This document shows positions 33,541 to 45,302 of a stretch of DNA of 64,000 nt, piece by piece. Both the position numbers and the translations under genes were made by a program. Below the pieces are notes generated by a model that was not told the DNA's origin, ran no database searches, and worked only from the letters and a program-made list of their open reading frames with translations. Every line of letters begins with the position of its first letter. Within the stretch, counting starts at the first letter, position 1. Origin of the DNA: Gonatopus flavifemur (Eukaryota > Arthropoda > Insecta > Hymenoptera > Dryinidae); NCBI GenBank assembly GCA_018340375.1, contig JAFFJZ010000006.1, positions 12,604,001 through 12,668,000 of the forward strand, read 5' to 3'.

Positions 33541-34179
33541 AACTGTGTGAGACAGGTTTTGTTTGCTTTTTTTTTATGGTGAATAAATTTGATCCGAGTA
33601 TAATAAAAGAAAAAGCTGTCCCAAGGGAACACGAAGATTCGAAGAACGACATCAACTTCGAATCGATCCAAAATTGGCCTAGTGTTCTCCCAACGCGTTC
33701 TTATTCAATGAAGAAACATTTATAGAGAAAACTGTGTGGAATAGAAATCCCAAAATTCGCGAAGAATCGAACAACGCAGGTAGGGACCATGGAAGAATGA
33801 CGAATATATCGGAGAAAAAAATGAATGAAAGACGATTGAATGTAAAATTCGAGTCGAGTCCCACTTTTTGGTGAACACATTTGGCGATTCAAAGCAGTAG
33901 TTTCTATCGAGTTTCTACTTCCATCCATATTATTTGATGTAAGAAACTCGTTCCATCGATCCCTTATTCGACAGGAATAAAGGAAACCGTGCAAACTCAC
34001 GACAAAATGAAATTAATGAAAATTACTGTGGGACAAGGCATTCCGACCAAAGGAGAAAATTGAAAGAAAGAGAGGATTCCGGTTTTCCTGCAGCGCGGTG
34101 AAATAGATTTGTATCGGCCTAAGAGGTCAAAAAGTCGTGTAATTTTTTCACTCTGAATATAAAGGAACAAAAAGATATT

Positions 34180-34236
34180 TACATATATATATATGTATAT
34201 ATACATATATATATACATATACATAGATAGATAGAT
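34180..34236. repeat. (AT)n/(ATAC)n/(ATAG)n microsatellite
   Basis: Alternating ATAT and GTATATAC units, then four ATAG units. Confidence 0.9.
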
Positions 34237-36342
34237 AATGAGACGATAACAAGATTGAGGCAACAAATATAAAAGCAGGATAAGTGTGAATTTGATGTCC
34301 GATGAAGAGAGAAGAAAACTTTTTATCGAAAATAAACAATTACAGATTAAGAGCAAGCAGTTCAATAGCATATGTGTGTGTAAATCAGCAGCTCCTATTG
34401 ACAACCATGTCGTTGGGACATATGAGTGTGCATCGCGAGGGTAATACTGCAAAATTCTTTAACGAGATTATTAGTTTTTGAAATTTCATTTTTCTTTCTC
34501 TCCATCGAATTTGATTATTCAATTATTTACCAGTTTTAGCAGCAGTAAAACTCTCTAGGAGTACGATAGCTAGTAGTCCACCGTATTGACGATTTTATAA
34601 TTAATAATGAATGAAAATTTATAGAGGATGGATGTATATATAAAAAAGCGGTATGTATGTTCATCGTGAATATACATAACAGAGAAACCATGTGTACCGA
34701 GCAATTGGTTTTTGCCAATATCCAAAGATTTTCACAATATCTAAATTTTCTTCTTCGCGTGAAAAAAGCAAAAAAAAAAAACAAATTATTATGAATGTAA
34801 ATTTGTGACATTCTTCGAAGCGAACTTTACAAACGACGATTGCTCGGTCAAAGTGATTTTCTCGTAAGTGATGCGCGATAATTACATTTAATATTGGAAT
34901 TTTATTCTGAGATAGGAAAGGCAAGGATAGTTCATCTCATGAATGAATAAAAAGTCAGTTACGTGTTTCGAGGGTGGCAAGACCTGCCGAAAACACAGTG
35001 GTAATGTTATTATTTTACATGAAACTGTGATTATTCGAGATTTTATGTGAAGGTCCTGTGAAGTGGACAGGTGAGATATAAGCTGTAACTGTGACTTTGT
35101 GGATCATGGGGGGCAGGCTGTTCAGAAAGAATCTCTCGATGATAACCCTGGCATCGGTTTTCTCCAATTTCACCTAAGTTTCATTATCTCTTTAGAATTT
35201 TCCTTCGATTTGTTTCCATTGGAGAAACTGTGTTAGGGAGATGCGAAAATATGTTACTTACTTTGATTATTCGTACAATTACGATTTGATGAACAATAAA
35301 AATACATAATTTGAAGTTTCAATAAAAACAGCCCGCCCATCTGAGATCCTCGCGCGTCAAAGCGTCACTGTGATCTCGTAATTATTAATAAAAATATCTG
35401 ATTATTATAATAATCATATGAATATTGTAATTCCCTCTCCCCTCTCGGAATCAGAACGAAACCTCTTTCGGGGGTAGAATACGATGATCGAATATGAACG
35501 ACCAGCACGGTGCGAGCAACAAGCACGCATTTTATAATTCTCATTCTCTTCTATCGAATCCTGCTTTCTTTTCCTCCACTCTGCGAATATCGATTCAATA
35601 TCGAGAAGAAGGAGACTAATAAGAATTTGAACTTTTCTCCACCCATTCCACTTTAGCCAACATCCAACCTCATAACTCATTCCATAAGTTTTGACGGAGC
35701 AAATGAAATTGGAGTTGAAATTCTCGGAGAGTTCCTATTTCAATCTAACAAAAGAATCGCGATAAATCTTTTTCTCCTCCCGGTCACGAGAGATGGCATG
35801 TGTGCATAATCGGAAAGATTCGAAAGAAAGCAGCTCACGAGGATATTCCATAATTTTCTCATATACTTGTTATATAACCAAATGAATATTGTTTGTTTTT
35901 CTCCTTTTCTTCCATGCGACAATTATGAAATCGTCTCGTTAGCTTTGATTTTAATCGAGTGCCATATTATCGATGTAAACCTTAGTCATATTTTAATATT
36001 GTAAATATTCTCAAGTGGCCATCCGTTACGTCAATTGTTTGTTTCATGAAACTCGAGAGAAAATAAATCAAAACAAAATAATAGGAACACGTTTTGCGGC
36101 AAGATTCTCAACGCTCTAAGAATTTGCAAAGTCAAACAAAGATGATTTTTATTCCCTTTATTATTCCACTGCCAATTCAAATATTATTTACCGATCTCTC
36201 TCTTGACGGAAGGAATATAGAATGAATTTTTTTCCCTTCGAGGTTCGAGTCTTTACGCTACTACAAAGAAATAATGCTTTAAAAAAAATCAAGGTAGCGA
36301 GGGCTACCGTACGTCACTGCCAACACTTCTTTTTCACTTCAA

Positions 36343-36345
<3 letters not shown>

Positions 36346-36379
<34 letters not shown>
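36346..36379. repeat. (AT)n microsatellite
   Basis: Seventeen AT units. Confidence 0.9.
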
Positions 36380-36380
<1 letters not shown>

Positions 36381-36807
36381 AAGTAATGAAGAAGGGGAAG
36401 GGAAAGGGATGAATTACAAAATGATTGTTGTGTGCATGTGGGTAATGTAAAATAGGATACTGAAGAATCGGAGGAATATTTTGAAAAAGAGGGTGGAAAA
36501 GATCTCTCGAGTTTAGCGTTGTGATAGAGTCTCGATTCTGAAGCGTGAAAAGTACTGTTCAATCGCTATTTACTATATTGCTATATGATACTCATGATAA
36601 ATACCAATTGTAAGTTATAATAAATGTGGACAAACTCCAAGACGAAGCATCGAGACGACTCGTCTTCGAGAAGGAATATATACCAAAACATTTGGCAACG
36701 AATCCAACATAGTTTTATCAAAAAATATTTCTTAGAATAGTATGAAACGAAGAAGAGATTGTATATCGTCCAACCGACTAATCCAAAGAAGCGACCAAAT
36801 AAAACGA

Positions 36808-36853
<46 letters not shown>
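36808..36853. repeat. (GA)n microsatellite
   Basis: GA repeats with scattered GAAA interruptions. Open frames here encode only Arg-Glu or Ser-Leu runs. Confidence 0.9.
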
Positions 36854-36860
<7 letters not shown>

Positions 36861-37667
36861 ATGACCACTCTTCGACCCTTCTTCGATTCTTCTTATCCGT
36901 ACGTGTGTTCTTGTTTGTTCTTCTTTCATTTATTTGTTGCTCAAGGAAAGTTTCTCGTCCCGATTTTGATAGACAATTTCTTTCATACACGATGAAAGAG
37001 CATAAATGATGATGATTTCAAAGGGTAATTATAAGTATGTAAAATAACTCTTCTTACCTTCTGTTATATGGAATGAGAAATGCAGCGCAAGATTCGATTT
37101 GTTCACTTTCCCTCCTCTCACAATGTTGATTGAATCCTTTTTTAATTATTATTCTTTTTTTTCTTTGAAAAATATCAATGAAATCTCGATTGATAAATTT
37201 GAAATGCTTTTATACATACGTATGTATATATATATATATATATTATATGTACTTATAAAAGTGATAAAAAACAAATTGTTCTCCTCTTTTTTCTCTTTCC
37301 TCAAAATCGCTATATCTACCACCCATCAGACATTTTTGGTTTTTGTTTTTTCTTTTTGAAATAATGTTACAACAACAATAACAACAACAATTCTGATATC
37401 CGGACTCGTTTTCGAACAAATGTGTACGGCCTATTCTCGCGCCTCTCCGAGAGATTTGATATTATGAGAAATATAATGTTAAAGAAAGCGATATCGTCGT
37501 GAGATCGCTGTCATCAGAGGCGCTGGACGATCAGGCTCAATCATACGATGCTGTGTTATTTAAGTCATTATAGACTATATGTTATTGATAATTTTTTGAT
37601 TTTAGTTTATAAATAATATTTCATGTTATTAATTTTATTGAGTATGATTTTAAGTGATACGCAAATT

Positions 37668-37800
37668 TGTATTATTATTATATTATATTATATTATATTA
37701 TTATATTATTATATTATTACGAGAATTGTATTATTCATCTTATTATTATTTTTTATTATTATTATTACCATATTATGATTATTATTATCATTATCATACA
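37668..37800. repeat. (TAT/TTA)n low-complexity tract
   Basis: TATTA and ATT units repeated over about 130 bases. Confidence 0.9.
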
Positions 37801-38253
37801 TATTCTGTAATCATCTACAACTTCGCTCGGTCGTTTACTTTCACAAATTGTACTCGCGTCCGATGCCTAACCGTGGTCGACGGCGCGTACTTTAAAGCCG
37901 ATTTCACGATTCGATAGGTTCTATTGCCATGTTTTTCTCCACTTTGTCTTTCTTTCTCGGATTTATTTTTCGATAGTTCCCTTTCTTCCATTACGTCTTT
38001 CTTTCTATCGTATTATTCTATCGTGGAAGAACGTGCATATCGGCTACTTTGAAGTACGTCATCGTCGGGTCTGGAAGTTCGCAAAGGGACGGAGGCGTCT
38101 CCCTGCTACCCGCATGTCTTTCGATGTATAGATTTTTTCACTTTTATATAGTTATATCAATATACCGTAATATCGTTATACAATGTCGATAGCAGTGGTA
38201 ATAAAATTCCGCCTTGCGTCGCCGTACTATTATTGTACTTGATTTTTTTATTG

Positions 38254-38259
38254 AATAAA
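38254..38259 (+). terminator. Distal candidate poly(A) signal AATAAA
   Basis: AATAAA follows a T-rich stretch, and a GU-rich element (ATTGTGTCTTATTT) lies 25-35 bases downstream. That is the best-formed 3'-end signal in the interval. Dense MITEs begin just after it, which suits a transcript boundary. Confidence 0.35.
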
Positions 38260-38330
38260 TGTGAACACACTGAAAATATAAATAATTGTGTCTTATTTCC
38301 CGATGATAAGTTTGTTCTATTATCCTATAT

Positions 38331-40160
38331 CGAATGCATGGAGAAAAAAAAAACAAATCTCCTGTGATAATGAAATTCAATTTTGCTGGTTCCCTTTTGC
38401 TCGAGCTGCAGCAAATTATTTGTTTTTACAGCTGTGGCAGTGAAAATGTTTACTCCTCCGGTAAATTTTCCTCAACACTTTGCCGTCACAGCGAATTTTT
38501 TCTCTTCGTGTGTATGGTGCTGAGATCCTCCGAAAAAATGAAGATAAAAGTATTTCATTGATGTAAGTAATTGCCTTTTTGAATTGCGTACCGGAAGCTG
38601 AAATAGTCGAATCGATGTAATAGGATAACACACTAGATGGAGAATTATACGTTTCTCCTGTGCTGATTTATCGCAGCATAATCGTGTGCTGTTGTTGTAC
38701 CAATTCACAGGACTACTTCGATTTTAATAATTAGTTAATTTGAATGAAGTTTTATCGAGTTAATTGAATATATATTCTTATCAACAAAATCTTTCATACA
38801 ATATTGAATATTCAGTTGATTCAAAAAACTTTATGCAACAAAATATTCCATTGTTTCCGGAAATTTTTTCCTCTCAGTTCAGGCCGTGGTAGCATTCAAA
38901 AGCACAGAAATAACACAAAATCACGGCATCATTTTAGGATCCCCAAGAATCGTTCTAGAATTATCATAGAGAACAAGGATCCAGTTTACAAACAGTTTTC
39001 TCTTATCACTTGAATGCTATAAGACGTGTAATTCTAGAATTCTAATTCTCAATAATAATAATGAATAATTCGACAGCACAATATTATGTGATATTTTTTG
39101 AACTTTTGGAAGACTTTTTGGAAATCCAAGAAGGGAATGATTCTCTGACACAGTCATTTTTGGGTACTCAAATCTTGTTCGACATTTAATTTTAGATAGC
39201 ACGGGAATCAAAATTATGCGGTTAGACAGCACATAAATTCATAGGATATTATTTCTGAACGCATTTTTGTCTCGGGGCAAAATATCTCACCTGAGGTTGA
39301 CTATGCGATTGGAATATCTTACTTGTGTTGATAATTCAACAACAGGGAATAGCACAAAATTACGAGATCATTTGTGCGTCCTTTGGAACTGCGCTTGAAT
39401 TTCTACAAAGGTGAGTTCTATTTTACAGTTCTTTTTCAGTGCTTGGATCCTATGAGGGTTTTGCTTCTCATCAGCATAAAACTCTTCACTTACGGGTATA
39501 AAAAGGACGTAAATCGTATGTCCTTCGTGCTTTATTTTTACGGGATCAAGAGGTTGATTTATGAGAGCTTCAAGCATTTTTAGCACAAACAAGCATACAA
39601 TTCTTTACCAAGTATTATTTTCTTGTGCTGATATAGAATTCTTTATTATTGACGAAGGCACTGGCGAAAAAAATCAATGAGCAGGAACCATGTATAGTTG
39701 GAGAGGGACTGCTTTAAGGAATAGCTATTTTACTCCAGAATGTAGTATCCCCAGATAGCATTTCGAAGTTCCCGTGCATTTTGCATGCAGAAGCGGATTC
39801 ATATGTGTCGTTTTTCGACCCAAATATCAATGCAGTGCTTTGAATCCGCGTTCATTGTACAGGGTTTCGCACGAGATTCGCGTCAAAGGAAGATAAAATA
39901 GTGACCGATAATTATTCCAGTCTCCTGTTATATCAGAACGATCAAGATAATTTGAGAGTATGAATGGGATCAACGGAATGAATTGCTATCTTGATTATTC
40001 AAACAAAATCAGCAGAGTTATCGACTAAAATAGTTTGAAAATCTTCCGGAACAATTTCAAACAGGTCATGAGGAATTTTAAAAACATTGTTGGAGAAGGA
40101 ATTCGGATTCCTGTGAAAAAATCTTAAGGAGCTTGATTCCTGATTCGTTGAAAACTAGTA
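38331..40160. other. Non-coding DNA after the BH3-only gene
   Basis: Apart from the family A copy at its left edge, I see AT-rich sequence with scattered words such as GATAGCAC and GAAGACTTTTTGG, probably decayed repeats. No gene is supported. Confidence 0.5.
38336..38517. mobile_element. Family A MITE
   Basis: It starts CATGGAGAAAAAAAA and contains CTCGAGCTGCAGCAAATT and GCTGTGGCAGTGAAAATGTT. It ends GCCGTCACAGCGAATTTTTT then CTCTTCGTG. Confidence 0.65.
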
Positions 40161-40168
40161 CTTTTGAG

Positions 40169-40546
40169 CAGTGTCGGACTGACTTGCGTCAAGGCCCCCG
40201 GCTGGGAAATACGTTGGGTCCCCTATACTGAAAAAAATTTCTTTTCACCAAGTAAATAGTTTATTTGTCCTGTCTCCATAGCATATTCTTTAGGATTGAT
40301 GAAATATTCAATCGAATCAAACAATGGAATGCCTGCCCCAAATAATTTGGTCTTTTAAATAAATAATGTATCCGCCACAAGTAATCAATTTCGGCACCCA
40401 ATTGAATAATTAATGACTACAAATGATTATTCTATGGAGAGAGGACCAATAAATATTTTTTGCACTGGGGACGAAGCATATTTTCAGGAAAATCATAATT
40501 TTACCCTGGCGATCGCCGGATAGCCGGGCGGGCCAGTCCGACACTG
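40169..40546. mobile_element. 378-bp hAT-type MITE, CAGTGTCGGACTG ends, 8-bp imperfect target duplication
   Basis: The terminal inverted repeats are CAGTGTCGGACTG (40169) and CAGTCCGACACTG (to 40546). The flanking octamers CTTTTGAG (40161-40168) and CTTTCCAG (40547-40554) agree at six of eight positions. A CANNG start and 8-bp duplication define hAT. Subterminal DNA is GC-rich (AGGCCCCCGGCTGG; GCCGGGCGGGCC). No transposase is present. Confidence 0.75.
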
Positions 40547-41127
40547 CTTTCCAGAAAAATTATTAAAAAGTATTCGTTTTCGAACAATCAAGAAATTTTG
40601 GGGTGACAGAATTTCGGTGTAACGGGTGGTTACCCCGAATGTCTGTTTTGTAACATCTTCCGATATTTTTATGGATTTATATGAAATCTTCTTCAGTTCG
40701 ATTCGAATGACTCGTCTTGAATTTTTCAATCAGTTCGTGACAAATTATTTCATCTCTTCTAGAATATTTTTGGAATTCTCGGATAAATTGAGGAGTTTTT
40801 GGAGTGTCTCAATGAATTTTTTCAAAAATTTTCTAGGATTATTCACAACCTTATATAGCATTCTTCACGACCTCTTCCATGATGCGGAAGTTTGAATCGT
40901 TTATCGCGACGAATTGATGATCGAATAACGGAATACTTGGATTTTGAAGATCACAAATTTTGATATACATTTTTTGAATGACGTTCCCAGTGTCAAAAGG
41001 TTAATTCGAACGGATAGAAAACAATGATCCATCATCAGATTCTTGGATTTTGGATTTTCAGTTCGTTCTCATCAAGGATTCAAACTACAAGAGCATACTT
41101 CTTACAGAATTCTTTGAGACATCTTTC

Positions 41128-41237
41128 AGGATTACTTATTGACCTCTTTAGGATTTTTCATAAACTCTCTTAGGATTCTTGATGAAGTCTTTTAGATTTC
41201 TTCGCGAACTCTTTTGGGATTCTTCAAGAGTTCTTCC
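41128..41237. repeat. 22-bp minisatellite, five units
   Basis: Successive 22-mers begin AGGATTACTTATTGACC, AGGATTTTTCATAAACT, AGGATTCTTGATGAAGT, AGATTTCTTCGCGAACT and GGGATTCTTCAAGAGTT. Looser copies extend back to about 40700 and on to 41320. Confidence 0.7.
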
Positions 41238-41324
41238 GGATACAAAAAGACTTCCCTCTAGAATTCATTCTGAACTGACATCTCGGGAATTCTTCAAGCA
41301 TTCGTTCTGAATTCTTTCGGACGA

Positions 41325-42391
41325 CCCGTGTGGAAATTAATTCTTGGCGCCAGTTAGGGCCAAACTAGGCGTCCTTACTTTATTCCAGGCCCTGTTTTGG
41401 TTACCTTTGTAGGGCCTAGACAGGATTGTGACGCTCTCATTTCCAGGGCCTGTACTGTATTCCTAACTTGGGCCTATGTAGGAAACCCATGATCCGGCCA
41501 ATGCAGGCTCTGAAACTAGGGCCTCTGAATGTGTAATGAATTTTTGCATAGATTATCGAATTAGATGAATATCGCAAGGAGAGAATAAAATTCCCACCCG
41601 GGTAGAAATGATTTATAACATTCCCCAGTTCTATTCAGGGCCTGGTCAGGGCCTGGTCAGATTTGATCATTTGATATATTAAAATGATTATTTTGATTGT
41701 TTTTTAATGAATCAAGTACCTTTCAGTTCATACAACGTTCCCTTTTTTATTGTTATGTCTACGAGTATAAGGTATTAATTATAATTATGATTTTCCATCA
41801 ATTCATTGATTATAAAATTTTTATCTCATTGAATTTATTCAGTGAAACCGAAACTATTGACTTTTATCTAATATCAAATGGAAAATTTTTTGCATTTCAT
41901 TCCTGTGCTCGATCAAAACGACAGAAATTTGGCTATAAAAATGGATCTATGTAAAGACTTCGAATTGTAAATAGTTTAAAACTTTAGTTGAATAAAGAGG
42001 TTATATATTGCTGTTTTCAACCAAGGTTGGGTGCGCCTAACTTTTCAAAATAAGGAGAATATTGGTAATGCAGGTCGGCCCTACGAGGGTTGTGTACAGG
42101 TGTGCTTAAATTCAAATCTTTGGGAGAATATGGGAAGCCTAGCAAGGCCCTATACGGGTTGTAGTAGGGTGCGCCTAAATTTTTCAAACAGGGGGAAACA
42201 TTGGAAATGCATCTTGTCCCCACATGGGCCTTGTATGGGTGGCCCTGAGTTAGAAAAATCAGGCCAAATATCAGACACCCGACTAGGCCCCTTAGTGGTT
42301 AAGGCTAGGCCATCCTAAGTTTGGATACCCGATTTAAGCCTATACAGGGCCTATATTCAATACAGGACGCCCGGACAAATTTCCACACGGG
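41325..42391. mobile_element. 1.07-kb palindromic-word element (AGGGCCT) with CCCGTGTGGAAATT termini
   Basis: The termini CCCGTGTGGAAATT (41325-41338) and AATTTCCACACGGG (42378-42391) are perfect inverses. The interior near both ends is made of variants of AGGGCCTG, TAGGGCCTA and GGGCCTTGTATGGG, which are self-complementary around GGCC. The AT-rich centre contains a further CCCGGGTAGAAATG (41597), so two elements may be nested. Confidence 0.65.
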
Positions 42392-42488
42392 GAGTTATGG
42401 TGTTCTTGAAGGGATTCTTCTTTTGCTGTGTGGGGTTCATTGGCGAACTAAATAAGGCCACACTGGAGATTGGTACTTCCCTGGTATA

Positions 42489-42672
42489 CACTGAGAAAAA
42501 TGTGTTTCGCAGGACTAGCAATAAGTGAGTTGTTGACATTTTAATAATTTTTGTTCTTCTAACAACGCATGGTTGTCTTGTTGACAATGAAATTGCCAAT
42601 TCAACAATCTTAAACGATATTTTTATGATTTTATTGCGGGTTGGTATATAACAATATTTTTTTTTCTCCGTG
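42489..42672. mobile_element. 184-bp MITE with CACTGAGAAAAA/TTTTTCTCCGTG ends and TA duplication
   Basis: It is flanked by TA at 42487-42488 and 42673-42674. Internal inverted pieces include CAACAAGACAACC-type segments around the centre. Confidence 0.7.
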
Positions 42673-43454
42673 TAAATGCGATGTTTTCTGAACGTCCCGA
42701 AACATTTTCAAAACATTCCAATGTTTCAGAAGACGTTCCAAGGATGTGGATAGTACCTCCCGGTGTTGTAAGGGTACTTGGGGGAGGATATCAGCACATT
42801 GCGCGCAACGCAATCTGGGTACACAGAAGAAATATTTAAGCTGCAGCAACGATGTGGCCAGCACGGACATGAACAGCCAATCAATTTACTCCTGCAACTA
42901 AATCTTAGCTGTTGAAACGGATACATTCGCTATGACAGGAAATTTTCTTTTGCTATCATAATTCAAATTTAGCTGCAGAAAGTAATTCAAACATGGCTGA
43001 AGGATTGAATCGTTATAGACAAAAAATCTCGCAGTTCATTTTTGAAACTATGTTTTCTGTTCTAAGCATTTAAACGGTTCAAACTTTGAGAACATCTCAT
43101 TTGATGGCTGGATTTTTTTTTCGTGTAGTTATTCTTCGGAAGACTCAATTGGCAGGGTTCCTACACGGAGAAAAGAAATCTTCGAAAAATATTAAAGTTC
43201 GCTGTCATACGTAGCACAGTCGCCCCCGATATCTGGAATAGTAAATTATGTCACGTCGCATTTTGATTTGTAGGCACATAAAATTTAAATCCATTACACT
43301 TTTTAATCCTTCGCATTACATAATCAGTAAATTATGTAGCTCATTCTGCTGAGAATATATTAAAAACATTTATTGCGATGTCAAATAGTGAACGCTGCTA
43401 TTTTCCAAAGAGGTACTTTTCTGCGTGTAGGAAAATCTGCCACACTTCGTTGAT

Positions 43455-43772
43455 TGCGCGGAGAAGAAAAAAAGAAATTCGCTGTAACGGCGACATCAAA
43501 TTTTGCTGGGTTCCTTTCGCTAGGACAGCAAATTATGTGCTATCACAGCAATCTTGTTAACTAAGAGAACGATTTTTTCCTATAGCAGCATGAAATGCTA
43601 TTGTATAAATGTATTATATATAGAATAGCAAACGAATTTTGCTGGTAAAGTCAATATCTTTTACTGCCACAGTTAAAAAGTGGCTATTATAGCCAACAAG
43701 ATTGCTGTGATAGCAAAGATACCTATAACTAAATCAGATTTCACTGTCAAAACAAATTTTTTCACTCCCTCC
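43455..43772. mobile_element. Family A MITE, nearly full length
   Basis: It starts CGCGGAGAAGAAAAAAAGAA then TTCGCTGTAACGGCGA. It contains TGCTATCACAGCAATCTTGT and ends ACTGTCAAAACAAATTTTTT then CACTCCCT. Confidence 0.65.
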
Positions 43773-44761
43773 TGAATTTCTAGATAAATTTTACTGAGTT
43801 TAAAAGAAAAACTGCGACCCAATTGTTGGAACGAAATGCGGCAAGATTTTCCTAGAAATTCAGAAATAAATTGCGTTAAGAAATCACAGTCACGCGTTCT
43901 GAAATTTCAAAAGAAATTTCTTCAAAGTCCATTCAATATGAGTTTCAACGAGATCAGACTCCAAGACGAGTTTATTTTCAAGAATTCGATACAAAAATTA
44001 TGCACAATGATAAAATGCCTAAAGAGATGTGAAATTTTCTTTATCGTGTTCGAAATTCTTCAAACATACGAAGAGGCTTCCAAGAAATTACTTCCGTTTC
44101 GATTACTTGAAATGAGAAAATAATTGACCGATTCAAAATGGAACAGTTTCAACGTGTTTATTCACTTGGTATCTCATCATCATATCAATCCTTGGTTTGT
44201 TGCTCTCTTCGGCGATTCTTTGCTCCTGGTATCCCTATTAGTCGAGCACGCATACTCGACGGAAAACATTCGATGTGATTCCCCGTACATAAAAACCATA
44301 TCACGCCTGTTAGCAGAAACCGGCCTCGCACTTGGAAATAACCGATGCTAGTATAATCTACATCCATTATTTCCTGTTACCGTTTCTATCAAAGGAGAAT
44401 CAAACGGTAGCAAGTGCGTGCTGTCTATATTACTCTCTTATAACGTAAATAATAGGGCAAAACTGGTTGAGACGGCGTTATGTCATTAGTTGTATTAGTC
44501 AACGATGGCATACGATGTACATTTCTGTAGCGAGATACGAGGTGGCTTAATCAATAAATTTCAGTGCAAATACATTTCACTCTACACGAAGAGGAATAAA
44601 GTTTCAAAAATTACTACATTTCTCCTAAATTTGTGGATTGATGAGAGGAAATGCCACTGTTATCAATAGACAGGGTAGTAAAAATGTGTACTTTATCTCG
44701 CATAAGGTTGCACGTTCATACTCAAGACTGTTTGTTAGATCATTTATTTTTACTACATTCC

Positions 44762-45262
44762 CAAGTGTGTATCAACGGCGGGCCCAATCTAAGCCCAGGG
44801 TGGGTGCCCATGCTTCCCAACGTAGGGCCAACCCTGAGATGATAAGATCGTTCGCAGTTTTGCTAGGCAAAACCCAGACTAGGCAATCAATACTGCCCCT
44901 TCCTTTTTTTTTGGAATTGGAAAGTTGCTTTGAATTCTATAGTGTTGGGCCCCATCGTGCCTATATGGGCCCAAGACTGGACCAAAATTCATACACGCTG
45001 AGGATTGTCCACACATGCTCGGGATATAAATTCACCCCAATCTTGGCCTAATGCTGGTCCAAATTGGAGCCGAGTTCAAATGTGCCCGCACTAAGATTCA
45101 TTATTTCCATCTTCTACCAACCATAATTGTATGTGAAAGCACAACAGGGCCAAGATTGAGCCAACATGGGCCCCACGTCATTCCCCAATACTGGGTTAAA
45201 GAGGATGAACCCAGCCTGGGGCCCATTGTCATTGTAGGCAATACACGCTTGGGTTGTCTAAC
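44762..45262. repeat. GGGCCC/TTGGGCCAA palindromic-word array
   Basis: Repeated words such as CGGGCCCAATCTAAGCCCAG, TATGGGCCCAAG, CATGGGCCCCA and TTGGCCTAATGCTGG are self-complementary around GGCC. Termini could not be defined, though CCC-type ends are expected from related elements. Confidence 0.5.
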
Positions 45263-45302
45263 AATAATAGTGGTATTTTTCTTTATTCTGCCAATTCAGT
45301 AG

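Larger units (their letters stand above)
30395..38330 (+). other. 3' UTR and/or 3' flank of the BH3-only gene
   Basis: After the stop codon there is no further supported reading frame. Compared with the introns and the DNA beyond 38.3 kb, this interval is poor in foldback MITEs, with one clear insertion at 33.3-33.5 kb. It is rich in T- and AT-rich tracts, microsatellites, AATAAA signals and Pumilio-like TGTANATA motifs (for example 31312-31319). This would fit a long 3' UTR ending near 38.27 kb, but a short UTR ending near 31.34 kb is equally possible without transcript data. Confidence 0.35.

Noticed and set aside
36732..36995. Ser-Leu or Arg-Glu repeat proteins
   Set aside because: Products of the (GA)n microsatellite in spurious frames.
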